The position numbers were made by a program, and so were the translations under genes. From the NCBI GenBank assembly GCA_051954695.1, contig JBQCHL010000011.1:257424-321423 (forward strand): a stretch of DNA of 64,000 nucleotides, read 5' to 3'. Each line of letters starts with the position of its first letter. Positions within the stretch are counted from its first letter, which is position 1. Below the pieces are notes generated by a model. That model had not been told where the DNA came from, did not search any database, and saw nothing but the letters and a program-made list of their open reading frames with translations. Of the stretch, positions 9,140 to 18,100 are shown in pieces. The DNA is from Terrimonas_A sp051954695 (GTDB lineage: Bacteria; Bacteroidota; Bacteroidia; Chitinophagales; Chitinophagaceae).

Positions 9140-10078
9140 TTATTGCAATTCCTCTTTCATCCTGTTCAGGACATCCTTTTCAATCATTTGCTGTGCTACG
9201 CGGATCATATTCTTGAATGCTTTTGCTTTGGAGATGCCATGACCGATGATAACGGGTTTACTTATACCCAAAACCGGCGTGCCGCCATAATTCTCAAAAT
9301 TGAAACGGTCGAAATAGGGATGTTCGATCTTCTGACGATGTGTGATCTCGTATAATGATTCTGCCAGCTTGAGGATGATATTGCCGGTGAATCCTTCACA
9401 TACCATTACATCAGCTTTATCCACCAGCACATCGCGGCCTTCGATATTGCCGACAAAATTGATATGCTTGTTTTCTTTCAGCAGGGGATAAGTGGCTTGT
9501 GCCAGCAGGTTGCCTTTGCCTTCTTCTTCACCCACGTTCATAAGGCCTACACGAGGGTTCCCGATACCGAGCATCAACTGGGCATACACGGAGCCCATGA
9601 TGGCAAACTGGTTCAATTGCTCGGGTTTGCAATCTGCATTCAGCCCCACATCGAGCAGCAGCCCGGTGCTACCATTTTCTTTGGGAATAATGGTGGAAAT
9701 GGTCGGCCTTAATACGCCTTCCAGCGGTTTGATGCTGAATAATGCGCCTACCAGCATTGCGCCGGTATTGCCTGCGCTGATGAATGAATCCGTTTTGCCG
9801 GTAGCCAAAAGATGAAAGCCGATAGCAATAGAAGAACGTTGCTTTTCTTTCATTGCTTTGGTGGGATGCTCATGCATATCGATCACCTGCTCTGCATGCA
9901 CCAGGTGAATGCGTTCACGGGGGACTTTGTGTTCATCCAGCAATTTTTCTATCTGTGGCTGATCGCCAATAAGGAACAGGTTGGCGGCAGTTTTTTCTTC
10001 GCTGAGGTATTGCAACACGCCTTTTACCGCTTCAAGCGGGGCAAGGTCGCCGCCCATCATGTCTAGTCCGATGTTCAT
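9140..10078 (-). CDS. plsX: Phosphate acyltransferase PlsX
   Basis: A 312-residue PlsX, which converts acyl-ACP plus phosphate to acyl phosphate for phospholipid synthesis by PlsY. The N-terminal MNIGLDMMGGDLAP is the family signature and fixes the start at 10078 rather than the upstream codon at 10096. Internal blocks SSIAIGFHLLATGKTDSFISAGNTGAM and the C-terminal GTPVLGISKPVIIGHG-type segment are typical, and length is normal. It follows DUF177 and rpmF in the classic fatty-acid/ribosome linked gene order found in many bacteria, here in the Bacteroidota order on the minus strand. Confidence 0.97.
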   Translation of the reverse strand: MNIGLDMMGGDLAPLEAVKGVLQYLSEEKTAANLFLIGDQPQIEKLLDEHKVPRERIHLVHAEQVIDMHEHPTKAMKEKQRSSIAIGFHLLATGKTDSFISAGNTGAMLVGALFSIKPLEGVLRPTISTIIPKENGSTGLLLDVGLNADCKPEQLNQFAIMGSVYAQLMLGIGNPRVGLMNVGEEEGKGNLLAQATYPLLKENKHINFVGNIEGRDVLVDKADVMVCEGFTGNIILKLAESLYEITHRQKIEHPYFDRFNFENYGGTPVLGISKPVIIGHGISKAKAFKNMIRVAQQMIEKDVLNRMKEELQ

Positions 10079-10195
10079 TGGAAGCGTAAAATACAAATTC
10101 TAAAAATAGAAATTCCAAATTCCATCAGGTTATCACCCAATAGATTTTGGAATTAAGAAGTTTAAGGCAGGGGGTAAGGCTTTACCGCCCGCTTC

Positions 10196-10387
10196 TTACT
10201 TTACGGGAGACTTTTCAGCCACTACTTTACCTTTATAGTAAAGCTTGCCTTCACTCACGTGTGCACGGTGACGAACATGAATTTCGTTCGTGGTGCTGTC
10301 GGTAGATAACGTCTGTGCAGTAGCTTTATAGTGTGTTCTGCGTTTTGCGCTTCTTTGCTGACTGTGTCTGCGTTTCGGATTTGGCAT
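10196..10387 (-). CDS. rpmF: 50S ribosomal protein L32
   Basis: A 63-residue basic protein starting MPNPKRRHSQQRSAKRRTH, the standard L32 N-terminus, and ending KGKVVAEKSPVK. It lacks the CxxC zinc pairs found in some L32 paralogues, so it is the zinc-independent form. It lies 51 bp downstream of the DUF177 gene and 117 bp upstream of plsX, the usual arrangement. Confidence 0.97.
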   Translation of the reverse strand: MPNPKRRHSQQRSAKRRTHYKATAQTLSTDSTTNEIHVRHRAHVSEGKLYYKGKVVAEKSPVK

Positions 10388-10438
10388 AACTCAACAATTA
10401 TAATCTTTAAAAAAATCGGCCGGCTTACGGCCCTCCAT

Positions 10439-10987
10439 TTAATTATCCAGGTCTTTAAATTTCTCCAATCCTTTCCAGATCGGGTTCTCTTTTTTTTCAG
10501 TGTCTTTGATCTCCAGCTTTTTCAAGAGGTCCAGTGCTTTGGGGTTGCAATAAGGGCCATCGGCCTTATCATACCCGCAGGTTTTTTGCATCGGAATGGT
10601 CAGGTTAATGAATTCGTAGATCCAGTTGGCTACATCAATATGGCTTTCGCCACGGCTGATATAGTACACATCCGGGTCATCTTCCTGGTCATTCATCAGT
10701 TCGGGTTCTTCCACCATCTTTACAGTGATGTTGAACTCGTCCCAAAGCTCCAGGGGAAGATCATTGTTGCAACGGTCACAGGTCACTTCCAGTGAACCAC
10801 CGATTTCAAACTTCAATAACATGAAGCCATTCTTTTTATCGAGCAACAACTTTACATTCGCCCTGCAGTTCCGGAAATCCTGCTGCTGGAATGCCTCAAA
10901 GAACTTATCCGTGATCTCGTAGTTGTATTCATGTACACCGGGTTTTAATCCCACAAAAGCTATCTCAAATTCCCGCCGGTAGGCCAT
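10439..10987 (-). CDS. DUF177 / YceD family protein (large-subunit rRNA accumulation)
   Basis: A 182-residue DUF177 (YceD) protein; the E. coli homologue affects 23S rRNA accumulation. Two Cys pairs that could bind a metal are visible: CDRC at residues 70-73 and CGYDKADGPYC at 137-147, the latter in the conserved C-terminal DPR-like block. The ATG at 10987 (MAYRREFEI) is preferred to a TTG two codons upstream. It is first in the DUF177-rpmF-plsX operon and a TAnnTTTG box lies about 23 bp upstream. Confidence 0.92.
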   Translation of the reverse strand: MAYRREFEIAFVGLKPGVHEYNYEITDKFFEAFQQQDFRNCRANVKLLLDKKNGFMLLKFEIGGSLEVTCDRCNNDLPLELWDEFNITVKMVEEPELMNDQEDDPDVYYISRGESHIDVANWIYEFINLTIPMQKTCGYDKADGPYCNPKALDLLKKLEIKDTEKKENPIWKGLEKFKDLDN

Positions 10988-11009
10988 GATCAACTTTTTA
11001 AAGAGTTGG

Positions 11010-11017
11010 CAAAGGTA
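11010..11017 (-). promoter_or_regulatory. Predicted -7 promoter box for the DUF177-rpmF-plsX operon
   Basis: On the minus strand this reads TACCTTTG, an exact match to the Bacteroidota -7 consensus TAnnTTTG, placed 23 bp before the start codon. No good TTTG -33 element was found, only a T-rich stretch about 17 nt upstream. Confidence 0.45.
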
Positions 11018-11066
11018 AGGGATTTCCCCGAAAAATTACGGATAATAAACGGGTTTGTTTTTGGAT

Positions 11067-11074
11067 TATTTTTG
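11067..11074 (+). promoter_or_regulatory. Predicted -7 promoter box for the DUF3810 gene
   Basis: TATTTTTG, an exact TAnnTTTG match, 55 bp upstream of the GTG start at 11129 and 50 bp from the divergent box at 11010. A TTTG occurs 9 nt upstream, closer than the usual -33 spacing, so the full promoter is uncertain. Confidence 0.4.
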
Positions 11075-11128
11075 CCCCGTCATTTTGATTTAACACGCTG
11101 ATCCAGAATATGTTTAAAATAAGACTTT

Positions 11129-12241
11129 GTGCAGAAATTAGTTTCCCGGCTGTTTAAGCGCCTGATGAAGAGCTGGAGCTGGGTATTACTGGTCCTGCTT
11201 TGTATCCTGATCAAATGGGTGTCATTGTATCCCGCCTGGGTGGAAAAATATTACACCTATGGGTTTTACCCTGTTATAGGGGGTATTCAGCGCTTCCTGC
11301 TGGGCTGGGTGCCCTTCAGCATCGGTGACCTGTTTTATGCCTTCCTGGTACTGGTACTCATTTACCGGGTTTTCCTTTTTGGAAGGCTGGCTTTCCGCAA
11401 ACAACTGAACCGGCGATATTTTATTAAAGCCCTGCAACAGGGGATATTCTTTTTTCTTTTTATATATGTCTCTTTCAACCTGCTTTGGGGGCTTAATTAT
11501 AACCGCCAGGGTATTTCAGTACAATTGGGCGTTAAAGTGCAGAAATACAGCCTTGCCGATCTGGACACGCTGACAGGAGTATTGCAACAGCGGCTGAATA
11601 CCTATGCCATGCAGGCCAGTCCTGCCCGGCGGGATTCTGTAAGAAAGAAAAAAGACCTTTTCCGCGAGAGTTCCATCCTTTATAATGAAGCGGCTTTGCG
11701 GTATCCTTTCCTGGCTTATCAGCCAAGGTCAGTAAAGCCTTCCATTTTCAGTTACCTGGGAAATTATCTCGGGTTTCAGGGGTATTATAATCCCTTTTCC
11801 GGTGAAGCGCAGGTGAACACAACGATCCCCCGTTTCCTGGAGCCATTCGTAACGCTTCACGAGATAGCGCACCAGCTTGGCTATGGCAAAGAGAACGAAG
11901 CCAACTTCGTCGCATTCCTTGCCGGGAAGGAGAGCAGGTTACCTGTGTTCAGGTACTCGATGTATTTTGACATGTACAATTATGCCATCAATGAAGTAGT
12001 GCGGCGTGATACAGCCCTGGCCAGGCAATACCAGCGACAACTGGATTCAACCGTGATCAAAGACATACTGGAATACCGGGAATTTTACCGGAAGCACAGG
12101 AACCCTGTTGAGAACTTTATTTCCTGGGGATATGGCAACTTCCTTAAAGCTAACAATCAACCGGGTGGGCGGGAAACATACAATGAAGTGGTGGCCTGGC
12201 TGATCGCCTACTATAAGAGATTCGGGATAGAAGCACTGTAG
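11129..12241 (+). CDS. DUF3810 domain-containing membrane protein, zincin-like
   Basis: A 370-residue protein with three N-terminal membrane segments (about residues 15-35, 50-78 and 95-120) followed by a long extracytoplasmic domain. HEIAHQLG near residue 244 is an HExxH metalloprotease motif, and KENEANF about 10 residues later offers the third acidic ligand, so a membrane-anchored zinc peptidase is possible. The family is widespread in Bacteroidota but without assigned function to my knowledge. Start is a GTG at 11129; an ATG 12 codons later (MKSWSWVLL) is equally possible. It diverges from the DUF177 operon. Confidence 0.85.
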   Translation: MQKLVSRLFKRLMKSWSWVLLVLLCILIKWVSLYPAWVEKYYTYGFYPVIGGIQRFLLGWVPFSIGDLFYAFLVLVLIYRVFLFGRLAFRKQLNRRYFIKALQQGIFFFLFIYVSFNLLWGLNYNRQGISVQLGVKVQKYSLADLDTLTGVLQQRLNTYAMQASPARRDSVRKKKDLFRESSILYNEAALRYPFLAYQPRSVKPSIFSYLGNYLGFQGYYNPFSGEAQVNTTIPRFLEPFVTLHEIAHQLGYGKENEANFVAFLAGKESRLPVFRYSMYFDMYNYAINEVVRRDTALARQYQRQLDSTVIKDILEYREFYRKHRNPVENFISWGYGNFLKANNQPGGRETYNEVVAWLIAYYKRFGIEAL

Positions 12242-12279
12242 CAGACTACACAAATTATATTATGATACTGTACTAAACG

Positions 12280-12399
12280 CCCCTTCCCGTCCTTCCCGCC
12301 TTACCGGTAAAACAAACAGGGAGTAATATTTTTTACCGGTAAGAAATATGAAAAACAATAAGTAAATCTTACCGGTAAGGCGGGAAGGACGGGAAGGGG
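12280..12399. repeat. 31-bp inverted repeat enclosing three TTACCGGTAA palindromes
   Basis: A perfect 31-nt inverted repeat: arm 12280-12310 and arm 12369-12399, separated by 58 nt. Each arm ends inward in the 10-bp palindrome TTACCGGTAA (12301-12310 and 12369-12378), and a third copy lies between them at 12333-12342. It occupies the gap between the convergent DUF3810 and dcd genes, so it could fold into a long hairpin that ends both transcripts, be a REP-like repeated element, or be a triple protein-binding site. Which of these applies cannot be decided from one copy. Confidence 0.85.
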
Positions 12400-12408
12400 G
12401 TGTTCAGG

Positions 12409-12945
12409 CTAGAATTTGTTCTTCCACATCATGCTCTCCACCGGTCTGTCCGGTTGCCCGCTATATTTTGCATTCTTCTTCTGGTTGTATTTAACTTCTA
12501 TCTCACCTTCCACGGGGAAATAGATCAATTGCCCCACAGGCATACCCTTGTAAACCTTTACCGGTTGCTTCACGGAAATTTCGAGTGTCCAGTGTCCGCA
12601 AAAGCCGACATCGCCTTTGCCGGCAGTGGCATGGATGTCGATGCCAAGGCGGCCGGTGGATGATTTACCTTCCAGGAAGGGAACGTGGGCATGTGTTTCA
12701 GTATACTCCAGCGTTACACCCAGGTAAAATATATGGGGATAAAGCACAAAGCCTTCCTCGGGTATTTCGAAATACTCGATCTCATTATGTTTTTTTGAAT
12801 CCAGGATATGCTCCTTGTAAGTGGCCAGCCATTTGCCCAGATGCACGTCGTATGAATTACTTCCCAGGCATTCGCGGTCATAAGGTGATAACAGGATCGT
12901 TCCTTTTTCTATTTCTTCCAGTATGCGTTTGTCAGATAAGATCAT
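12409..12945 (-). CDS. dcd: dCTP deaminase
   Basis: A 178-residue dCTP deaminase, which makes dUTP from dCTP for thymidylate synthesis. The start MILSDKRILEEIEKG at 12945 gives the normal length. The catalytic block LEGKSSTGRLGIDIHATAG and the following GFCGHWTLEI contain the Ser, Arg and Glu positions of the trimeric dUTPase-like fold. The C-terminal segment KNAKYSGQPDRPVESMMWK is typical of this branch. The stop lies 10 nt from the 31-bp inverted repeat. Confidence 0.95.
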   Translation of the reverse strand: MILSDKRILEEIEKGTILLSPYDRECLGSNSYDVHLGKWLATYKEHILDSKKHNEIEYFEIPEEGFVLYPHIFYLGVTLEYTETHAHVPFLEGKSSTGRLGIDIHATAGKGDVGFCGHWTLEISVKQPVKVYKGMPVGQLIYFPVEGEIEVKYNQKKNAKYSGQPDRPVESMMWKNKF

Positions 12946-13094
12946 TGTCTCGTGTTTTATAACTCGGCCGGTATGTAAAACCAGTGATTTTATGTACCGG
13001 CGCAAAACTATTTAAGTTTTTGCCTTTTTACTTTTTAATTTTGAGCTGGTGGATAAGGATTGATACTCCCAAAATAAAGACGAAACAGCCACTA

Positions 13095-13703
13095 ATGCCG
13101 ATTTTTTTTCAACATCCCATTAATGAAACTACCCGGTTGGGGATCTGGAAGATTGAAGAGACCGAGGAATTCTTCAAAGGAAATGTACCACAGCACAGGG
13201 ATGTGACCCACCCGCATAAGCGGTTGCAACACCTGGCAGGGCGGTTCCTGCTGCAATTCTTATTCCCTGATTTTCCTTATGAACTGGTGCAGATAGCTGA
13301 TACGCGCAAACCTTTTTTGCCGGATGACCAGTACCATTTCTCTATCTCCCATTGTGGCGATTATGCTGCTGCTATTGTAAGCAAAGACAGAAGGGTAGGG
13401 ATCGATATCGAAATACCTGTGGAAAAAATTGAGAAGATCAGGGATAAGTTCATGTCAGGCCCAGAGCAGTTAAGGCTTCATTTGAACGGAGAATTGAGCC
13501 AGCTTACTGCATTCTGGAGCGCAAAAGAAGCCGTGTTTAAATGGTATGGCGAAGGGAAAGTTGATTTTAAAGAGCATATCCGGTTGCAGCAGCAGGATCC
13601 GGCTAAAGAAATCATTGACTGTTTTTTTGCACCTAAGCAGAAACAGCTGGAGATCCACTACAGGATGCTGGAGCATCTGGTACTGGCGTGGGTGATCGGC
13701 TGA
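13095..13703 (+). CDS. 4'-phosphopantetheinyl transferase superfamily protein
   Basis: A 202-residue Sfp-type phosphopantetheinyl transferase that moves the phosphopantetheine arm of CoA onto carrier proteins. The two metal/CoA motifs are present: VGIDIEIP near residue 100 and FWSAKEAVFKWYGEG near 140, plus the upstream SHCGDYAAA block. The ATG at 13095 (MPIFFQHPINETTRLG) is chosen over the longer frame from 12984. It stands alone, divergent from dcd; the target could be the fatty-acid ACP or a secondary-metabolism carrier. Confidence 0.9.
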   Translation: MPIFFQHPINETTRLGIWKIEETEEFFKGNVPQHRDVTHPHKRLQHLAGRFLLQFLFPDFPYELVQIADTRKPFLPDDQYHFSISHCGDYAAAIVSKDRRVGIDIEIPVEKIEKIRDKFMSGPEQLRLHLNGELSQLTAFWSAKEAVFKWYGEGKVDFKEHIRLQQQDPAKEIIDCFFAPKQKQLEIHYRMLEHLVLAWVIG

Positions 13704-13876
13704 TCTGTTTTATTTACCTGCAAATCAAGACCAACAGGGATTGGCGAATATTCACAAATCCCGGGCCTGTTGCGTTTCGTGGTAATAATATATAACTTAC
13801 GCCGTTATTATTACCAACCAAACCACCAAACGGATCTGTCCGCTAATACCGGCAGCAGCCAATCCGGCAACCCACT

Positions 13877-15748
13877 ATGAAGAAAATCTTATCAGTCGCG
13901 GCCCTGATCCTGTTTACTTTCCTCGCAAAAAGCCAGTCAGACGAAGACAACGGCAATGTAATAATCACCAACGCCACCCGCGAATTCCGTTTTGAGAAAG
14001 GAGATGGCGCACATCCTGTTGTGATCAAAGAAAAAAGCTCGCGAACTTATTTATGCAATAGCTACAACACCTATCATAATGTCGTTGAATTTTACAATGA
14101 CATGGAAAAGATAAATGATGTGTCTATCCTTGTAGATAATTCAAAAAAACATGGTATCACCCCAAAATATCAATACTATAGTGTAAACGATATTTTTTAT
14201 TCTGATGCAAGAGTTTGTTTTTTCAAACTGCCATTATCAAAAAAAGGATCAACATCAAAAGTGACATTCGAGAAAACCATTCTCGATCCGCATTATTTCA
14301 CCAGTATCTATCTCGCTGAAAGCGAAGCGATCGCTGAAATGGAGATCAGGATCGTTGTGCCTTCATGGATGAACCTGGAATTGAAAGACTTCAATTTTGG
14401 TAAATATGATATCAGGAAGACTATTGTAAATAATAGCAACGATATTGTGTATACATACACCGTAAAGAATATGCCTGGCATTGTAAGAGAATCTTCTTCT
14501 CCCGGCATTACGCACTATGCACCGCATATTTTGGTGATGAATAAATATGCAGAGCCCTCCGGTAGCAGGTATGTTTATTTCAATACACTAAAAGATCAGT
14601 ATAACTGGTATCATAAACTTGTGCTGGAAGTGGGAAATGAACAAGCCGATGTGAAAGCGAAAACGGATGAGATCGTGAAAGGACTGACAACGGATGATGC
14701 AAAAGTAAAAGCCGTTTATCAGTGGGTGCAGGATAATATCCGCTATATCGCATTTGAAGATGGCATTGCGGGTTTTAAACCTGATAAGGCACAGAATGTA
14801 TTGCAGAAAAAATATGGCGATTGTAAAGGCATGGCGAATCTTGTTACAGAAATGCTTCGATCTGTAAATATTGATGCCAGAAGGTGCTGGATCGGTACAC
14901 GCCACCTGGTATATGATTATTCCACACCATCCCTGGCTGTAGATAATCACATGATCAGTGTGTGGATGAATAAAGGAACACCGGTTTATCTTGATGCAAC
15001 TGAGAAATATATCGGCATGGGAGAAGTGGCTGAAAGGATACAGGGTCGCCAGACATTGATCGAGGATGGCGCTAATTTTATCCTGGGGAAAGTTCCTGTT
15101 GCAAACTATCAGCAAAATACCTCTGTAGAGAAAAGAAAACTTAGTCTTGATGGCGCTGTACTGACAGGACACATCTCACAGGTATGGAAAGGTGAGAATA
15201 AGGAAATGCTTTTATCAGGGCTTAACAGTATCAGGCAGGATAAACAGGAAACTGCGCTTACGAATTATCTATCCCGTGGAAAGAATGACTTTGCGATCAG
15301 CGCGCTGAAAGTGGCTAATCTTTCTGATTATAATAAGGATATCAATATTGAATATGATATTACCTGGAAAAATGCGGTAACAGATTTTAACCAGGAAACT
15401 TATATCGGGATCGATAACCGCCGCAGTTTTGAAGGCCTCAGGATCGATACAGCAAAGCGTAAACTGCCATACTGGTTTTTCTTCAAGAATCATCTTGTAT
15501 TTGAGACAGAACTCACGTTACCTGCAGATAAAAAAGTGGAAACATTACCTGCAAACCTGACTATTCAGCAGCCGGGCTATACTTTTTCCGGCAGCTATAA
15601 AGTCAATGGCACTGATCTAAGCTACCGTTGTGAGATTATCCTGAAAGAATCACAACTGAAACCAGAGCAATTTGATCAATGGAATAAAGATATTGATCAA
15701 CTCAAAAACTTTTATAACCAACAAGTCGTTTTAACCAAACTAAAATAA
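13877..15748 (+). CDS. Secreted DUF3857/transglutaminase-like protein with intact triad
   Basis: A 623-residue exported protein: signal peptide at residues 1-20 (MKKILS, hydrophobic, AKSQS), an N-terminal DUF3857 domain to about 240, and a transglutaminase-like core. The core has VYQWVQDNIRY then YGDCKGMA with catalytic Cys316, His358 (VDNHMISVW) and Asp373 (YLDATEK), so the Cys-His-Asp triad is complete. The C-terminal 200 residues form a DUF3858-like beta region. It may act as a periplasmic peptidase or transferase; the substrate is unknown. The next gene, 10 bp downstream, is a diverged homologue without the triad. Confidence 0.9.
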   Translation: MKKILSVAALILFTFLAKSQSDEDNGNVIITNATREFRFEKGDGAHPVVIKEKSSRTYLCNSYNTYHNVVEFYNDMEKINDVSILVDNSKKHGITPKYQYYSVNDIFYSDARVCFFKLPLSKKGSTSKVTFEKTILDPHYFTSIYLAESEAIAEMEIRIVVPSWMNLELKDFNFGKYDIRKTIVNNSNDIVYTYTVKNMPGIVRESSSPGITHYAPHILVMNKYAEPSGSRYVYFNTLKDQYNWYHKLVLEVGNEQADVKAKTDEIVKGLTTDDAKVKAVYQWVQDNIRYIAFEDGIAGFKPDKAQNVLQKKYGDCKGMANLVTEMLRSVNIDARRCWIGTRHLVYDYSTPSLAVDNHMISVWMNKGTPVYLDATEKYIGMGEVAERIQGRQTLIEDGANFILGKVPVANYQQNTSVEKRKLSLDGAVLTGHISQVWKGENKEMLLSGLNSIRQDKQETALTNYLSRGKNDFAISALKVANLSDYNKDINIEYDITWKNAVTDFNQETYIGIDNRRSFEGLRIDTAKRKLPYWFFFKNHLVFETELTLPADKKVETLPANLTIQQPGYTFSGSYKVNGTDLSYRCEIILKESQLKPEQFDQWNKDIDQLKNFYNQQVVLTKLK

Positions 15749-15758
15749 GCTACCATCA

Positions 15759-18044
15759 ATGAAAGTTTTTTTTATCCGGATCGCTATTTACGCGGGCTGT
15801 TTGCTGCACGTAGTTAATTCTGCACACGCGCAAACAAAAGCTGATGAAGAATACCGGAAGCAATCAGAAGAGATCCGTAAAAAGGTTTGGTCATGGGATA
15901 AACCTGAATTTAAAAACCGGGAGATCCCATCTCGATACGCTAATGCCTCTACGATTGTTATCGCACGCCATACAGAACTGACGGCAGATAGTAAATCCAG
16001 ACTTGGTTATGACGGTTTCCTTGGTCTTTCTTCCAATAAGATCATGTCTGTGTCGGAGATCGCGAGAGAAATGATAAAAGTGAATGATAAGTCTGGTGTG
16101 GAGGATTATTCTGAGCTGAGCTTTACCCGTTTTGAATCAAAGAGTGGTTTTTATAGAAAAGATAACTCCACCACTTTTGTAGGTGTTCGTATCATTAAGC
16201 CAGACGGAAAGATCCGCGAGATCAATGCGGACGATATCGTATTGACCAAGGACAGTAAATCGCAGAAGCAGGCAAAAGTAGCGATCCCGGACCTGCAGGC
16301 AGGCGATATTGTGGATTATTTCATTGCTACCAATCTTCGTCTTACGAACGATTTCAATGATAAATCATATCTCGTAGCGTTGTTTGATGATGCGCCGGTA
16401 ATGCATCATTCTTTCCACGGGCAACTTGGAAAGAAGTTTGCGATCGATTACCGGAGTTATAATGGTGCACCGGACCTGAATGTTACAAAGAATAGTGATG
16501 ACGACATTATCATTGATGTGGTGAAGAAAGATATTCCTGCATTTGAAACCACCTTATGGATATCACCCGCATTGCAGTTGCCGTTTGTTAGAATGTATAT
16601 TTCACTGGGCAATCGTGCTGCTGGCCGTAAGTTCACCGGTTACAGCAAGCCAGGTGAAGTAAATAAGAACAAGGAATCTGATGAAGTGGTCGATCTGAAA
16701 GCGAATGGTATGGCAATGGAGTTTTTTAACGCTTATAATAATGCTCCCAACCGTGCTTTCTTTACGGATATTGTAAAAAGAGCAAAAGAGTATGCGAAAA
16801 ATATAGGGATATCATTCAAAGATCTTAGTGACGATGAGAAGGCTGCTTTCCTTTACTACTCTGCACGTTTTTATAAGCTGCTTTCTTTTGATGTTAATGA
16901 CATGCAGAAATATATCAACATCGGGGATTATTCCTATAGAGGGCTTTCGCTGTTCCTTTACTGCATTCTGCATGAAGCGGATGTTGATGCATTGGTATTA
17001 CTGAGCAATCAGCGTACTGGCTACCGTATGAACGAAGTAATGGATACGGATGATCTGGAGATGAGTACATTCCTGAAAGGGTCTAACAAATTCATGTCGA
17101 TCTTCTCTATTTATGATGTTCCATTCGTTGTGCCTGAATCGATCGAAGGCCTTTTCAATACAAAAACGGTCAGTTTGCGCACAAAAGGGATGTTGCTGAC
17201 GCAGGGCGCTATTTCCAAACTGGCTTCAGTGCTGCCGGGAATAAAGGTGCCTGTATCAGAATCGGAAAGGAACGCACATATCGAGCAACTCGTTATCGCA
17301 GTAAAACCAGGTGAAACAACACTTGGTGTAAAGCGCAGAAGCATTATCAAGGGGCATTATAAATCTCCCCTTCAGCGCAAGCTGATCCTGTATGAAGATC
17401 TTTATGAAGCAGAACGTAAAGCACTGGGCCAGGAAAAATCCTTGATCGAAATACTGGAAGACAATAAGCGCTTGAGGAAGATGGTGGAAGATGTGAAGAA
17501 TGCATTTGCAGAAGCAAGAAAGAATCAGGAGACCTCATTTAATGATGATATCAAAGATTGGTATGAGCAGGATATAGTAAATCTGAAAGATTGGAAGATC
17601 GATAATATGGGTATCCGCCATACTGCGCCTGATTTTATCTATTCTTCTTCGTTTGACATGGATGGTTTGGTCAAGAAAGCTGGCAATAATATCATTCTTG
17701 AGATCGGGAAAGTCCAGGGCACGCCGATGGTCATCAAACCTGAACAGCGCAAAAGGGATATGGATGTATACATGCCTTTCCCACGAAGTATCGAGTATCA
17801 TCTGAAAGTAGAGGTTCCGGAAGGTTACACCGTTGAAGGAGTGGAAGGATTGAATAAGAGTGTGAAAAACGAGACCGGCCACTTCACAGCAGAAGCGCAT
17901 TTAGTTGGTCAAACAATAGAGATCAAAGTGAGTAAACATTATTATCATGGCTTTGAGCCAACTGCCAACTGGAACAAACTCGTGGAGTTTATCGATGCCT
18001 CCAATGATTGGACGAATGCGAAGTTGTTGTTTAAGAAAAATTAA
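15759..18044 (+). CDS. Secreted DUF3857 protein with degenerate transglutaminase domain
   Basis: A 761-residue homologue of the preceding protein, also exported (signal peptide 1-25 ending AHAQ). The DUF3857 part (about 60-290) is clear. At the place of the catalytic Cys the sequence reads IGDYSYRGLSLF, so Cys is replaced by Tyr391, and no matching His/Asp pair follows. A helical insertion of about 60 residues near 545-605, rich in Glu/Lys (LYEAERKALGQEKSLIEIL), may form a coiled coil. It is probably a non-enzymatic partner or scaffold of the active neighbour; they are co-transcribed with a 10-bp gap and end at a strong terminator. Confidence 0.87.
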   Translation: MKVFFIRIAIYAGCLLHVVNSAHAQTKADEEYRKQSEEIRKKVWSWDKPEFKNREIPSRYANASTIVIARHTELTADSKSRLGYDGFLGLSSNKIMSVSEIAREMIKVNDKSGVEDYSELSFTRFESKSGFYRKDNSTTFVGVRIIKPDGKIREINADDIVLTKDSKSQKQAKVAIPDLQAGDIVDYFIATNLRLTNDFNDKSYLVALFDDAPVMHHSFHGQLGKKFAIDYRSYNGAPDLNVTKNSDDDIIIDVVKKDIPAFETTLWISPALQLPFVRMYISLGNRAAGRKFTGYSKPGEVNKNKESDEVVDLKANGMAMEFFNAYNNAPNRAFFTDIVKRAKEYAKNIGISFKDLSDDEKAAFLYYSARFYKLLSFDVNDMQKYINIGDYSYRGLSLFLYCILHEADVDALVLLSNQRTGYRMNEVMDTDDLEMSTFLKGSNKFMSIFSIYDVPFVVPESIEGLFNTKTVSLRTKGMLLTQGAISKLASVLPGIKVPVSESERNAHIEQLVIAVKPGETTLGVKRRSIIKGHYKSPLQRKLILYEDLYEAERKALGQEKSLIEILEDNKRLRKMVEDVKNAFAEARKNQETSFNDDIKDWYEQDIVNLKDWKIDNMGIRHTAPDFIYSSSFDMDGLVKKAGNNIILEIGKVQGTPMVIKPEQRKRDMDVYMPFPRSIEYHLKVEVPEGYTVEGVEGLNKSVKNETGHFTAEAHLVGQTIEIKVSKHYYHGFEPTANWNKLVEFIDASNDWTNAKLLFKKN

Positions 18045-18055
18045 TACTCCTGTAT

Positions 18056-18100
18056 AAAATAATAAAGGGTCGAAGCATGTCTTCGACCCTTTATTATTTT
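18056..18100. terminator. Bidirectional intrinsic terminator
   Basis: Perfect 20-bp stem (18056-18075 with 18081-18100) around a CATGT loop, A-rich on the outside left and T-rich on the right, so it ends transcription from both sides. It overlaps the last codons' edge of the DUF2130 gene by 2 nt. Confidence 0.92.
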
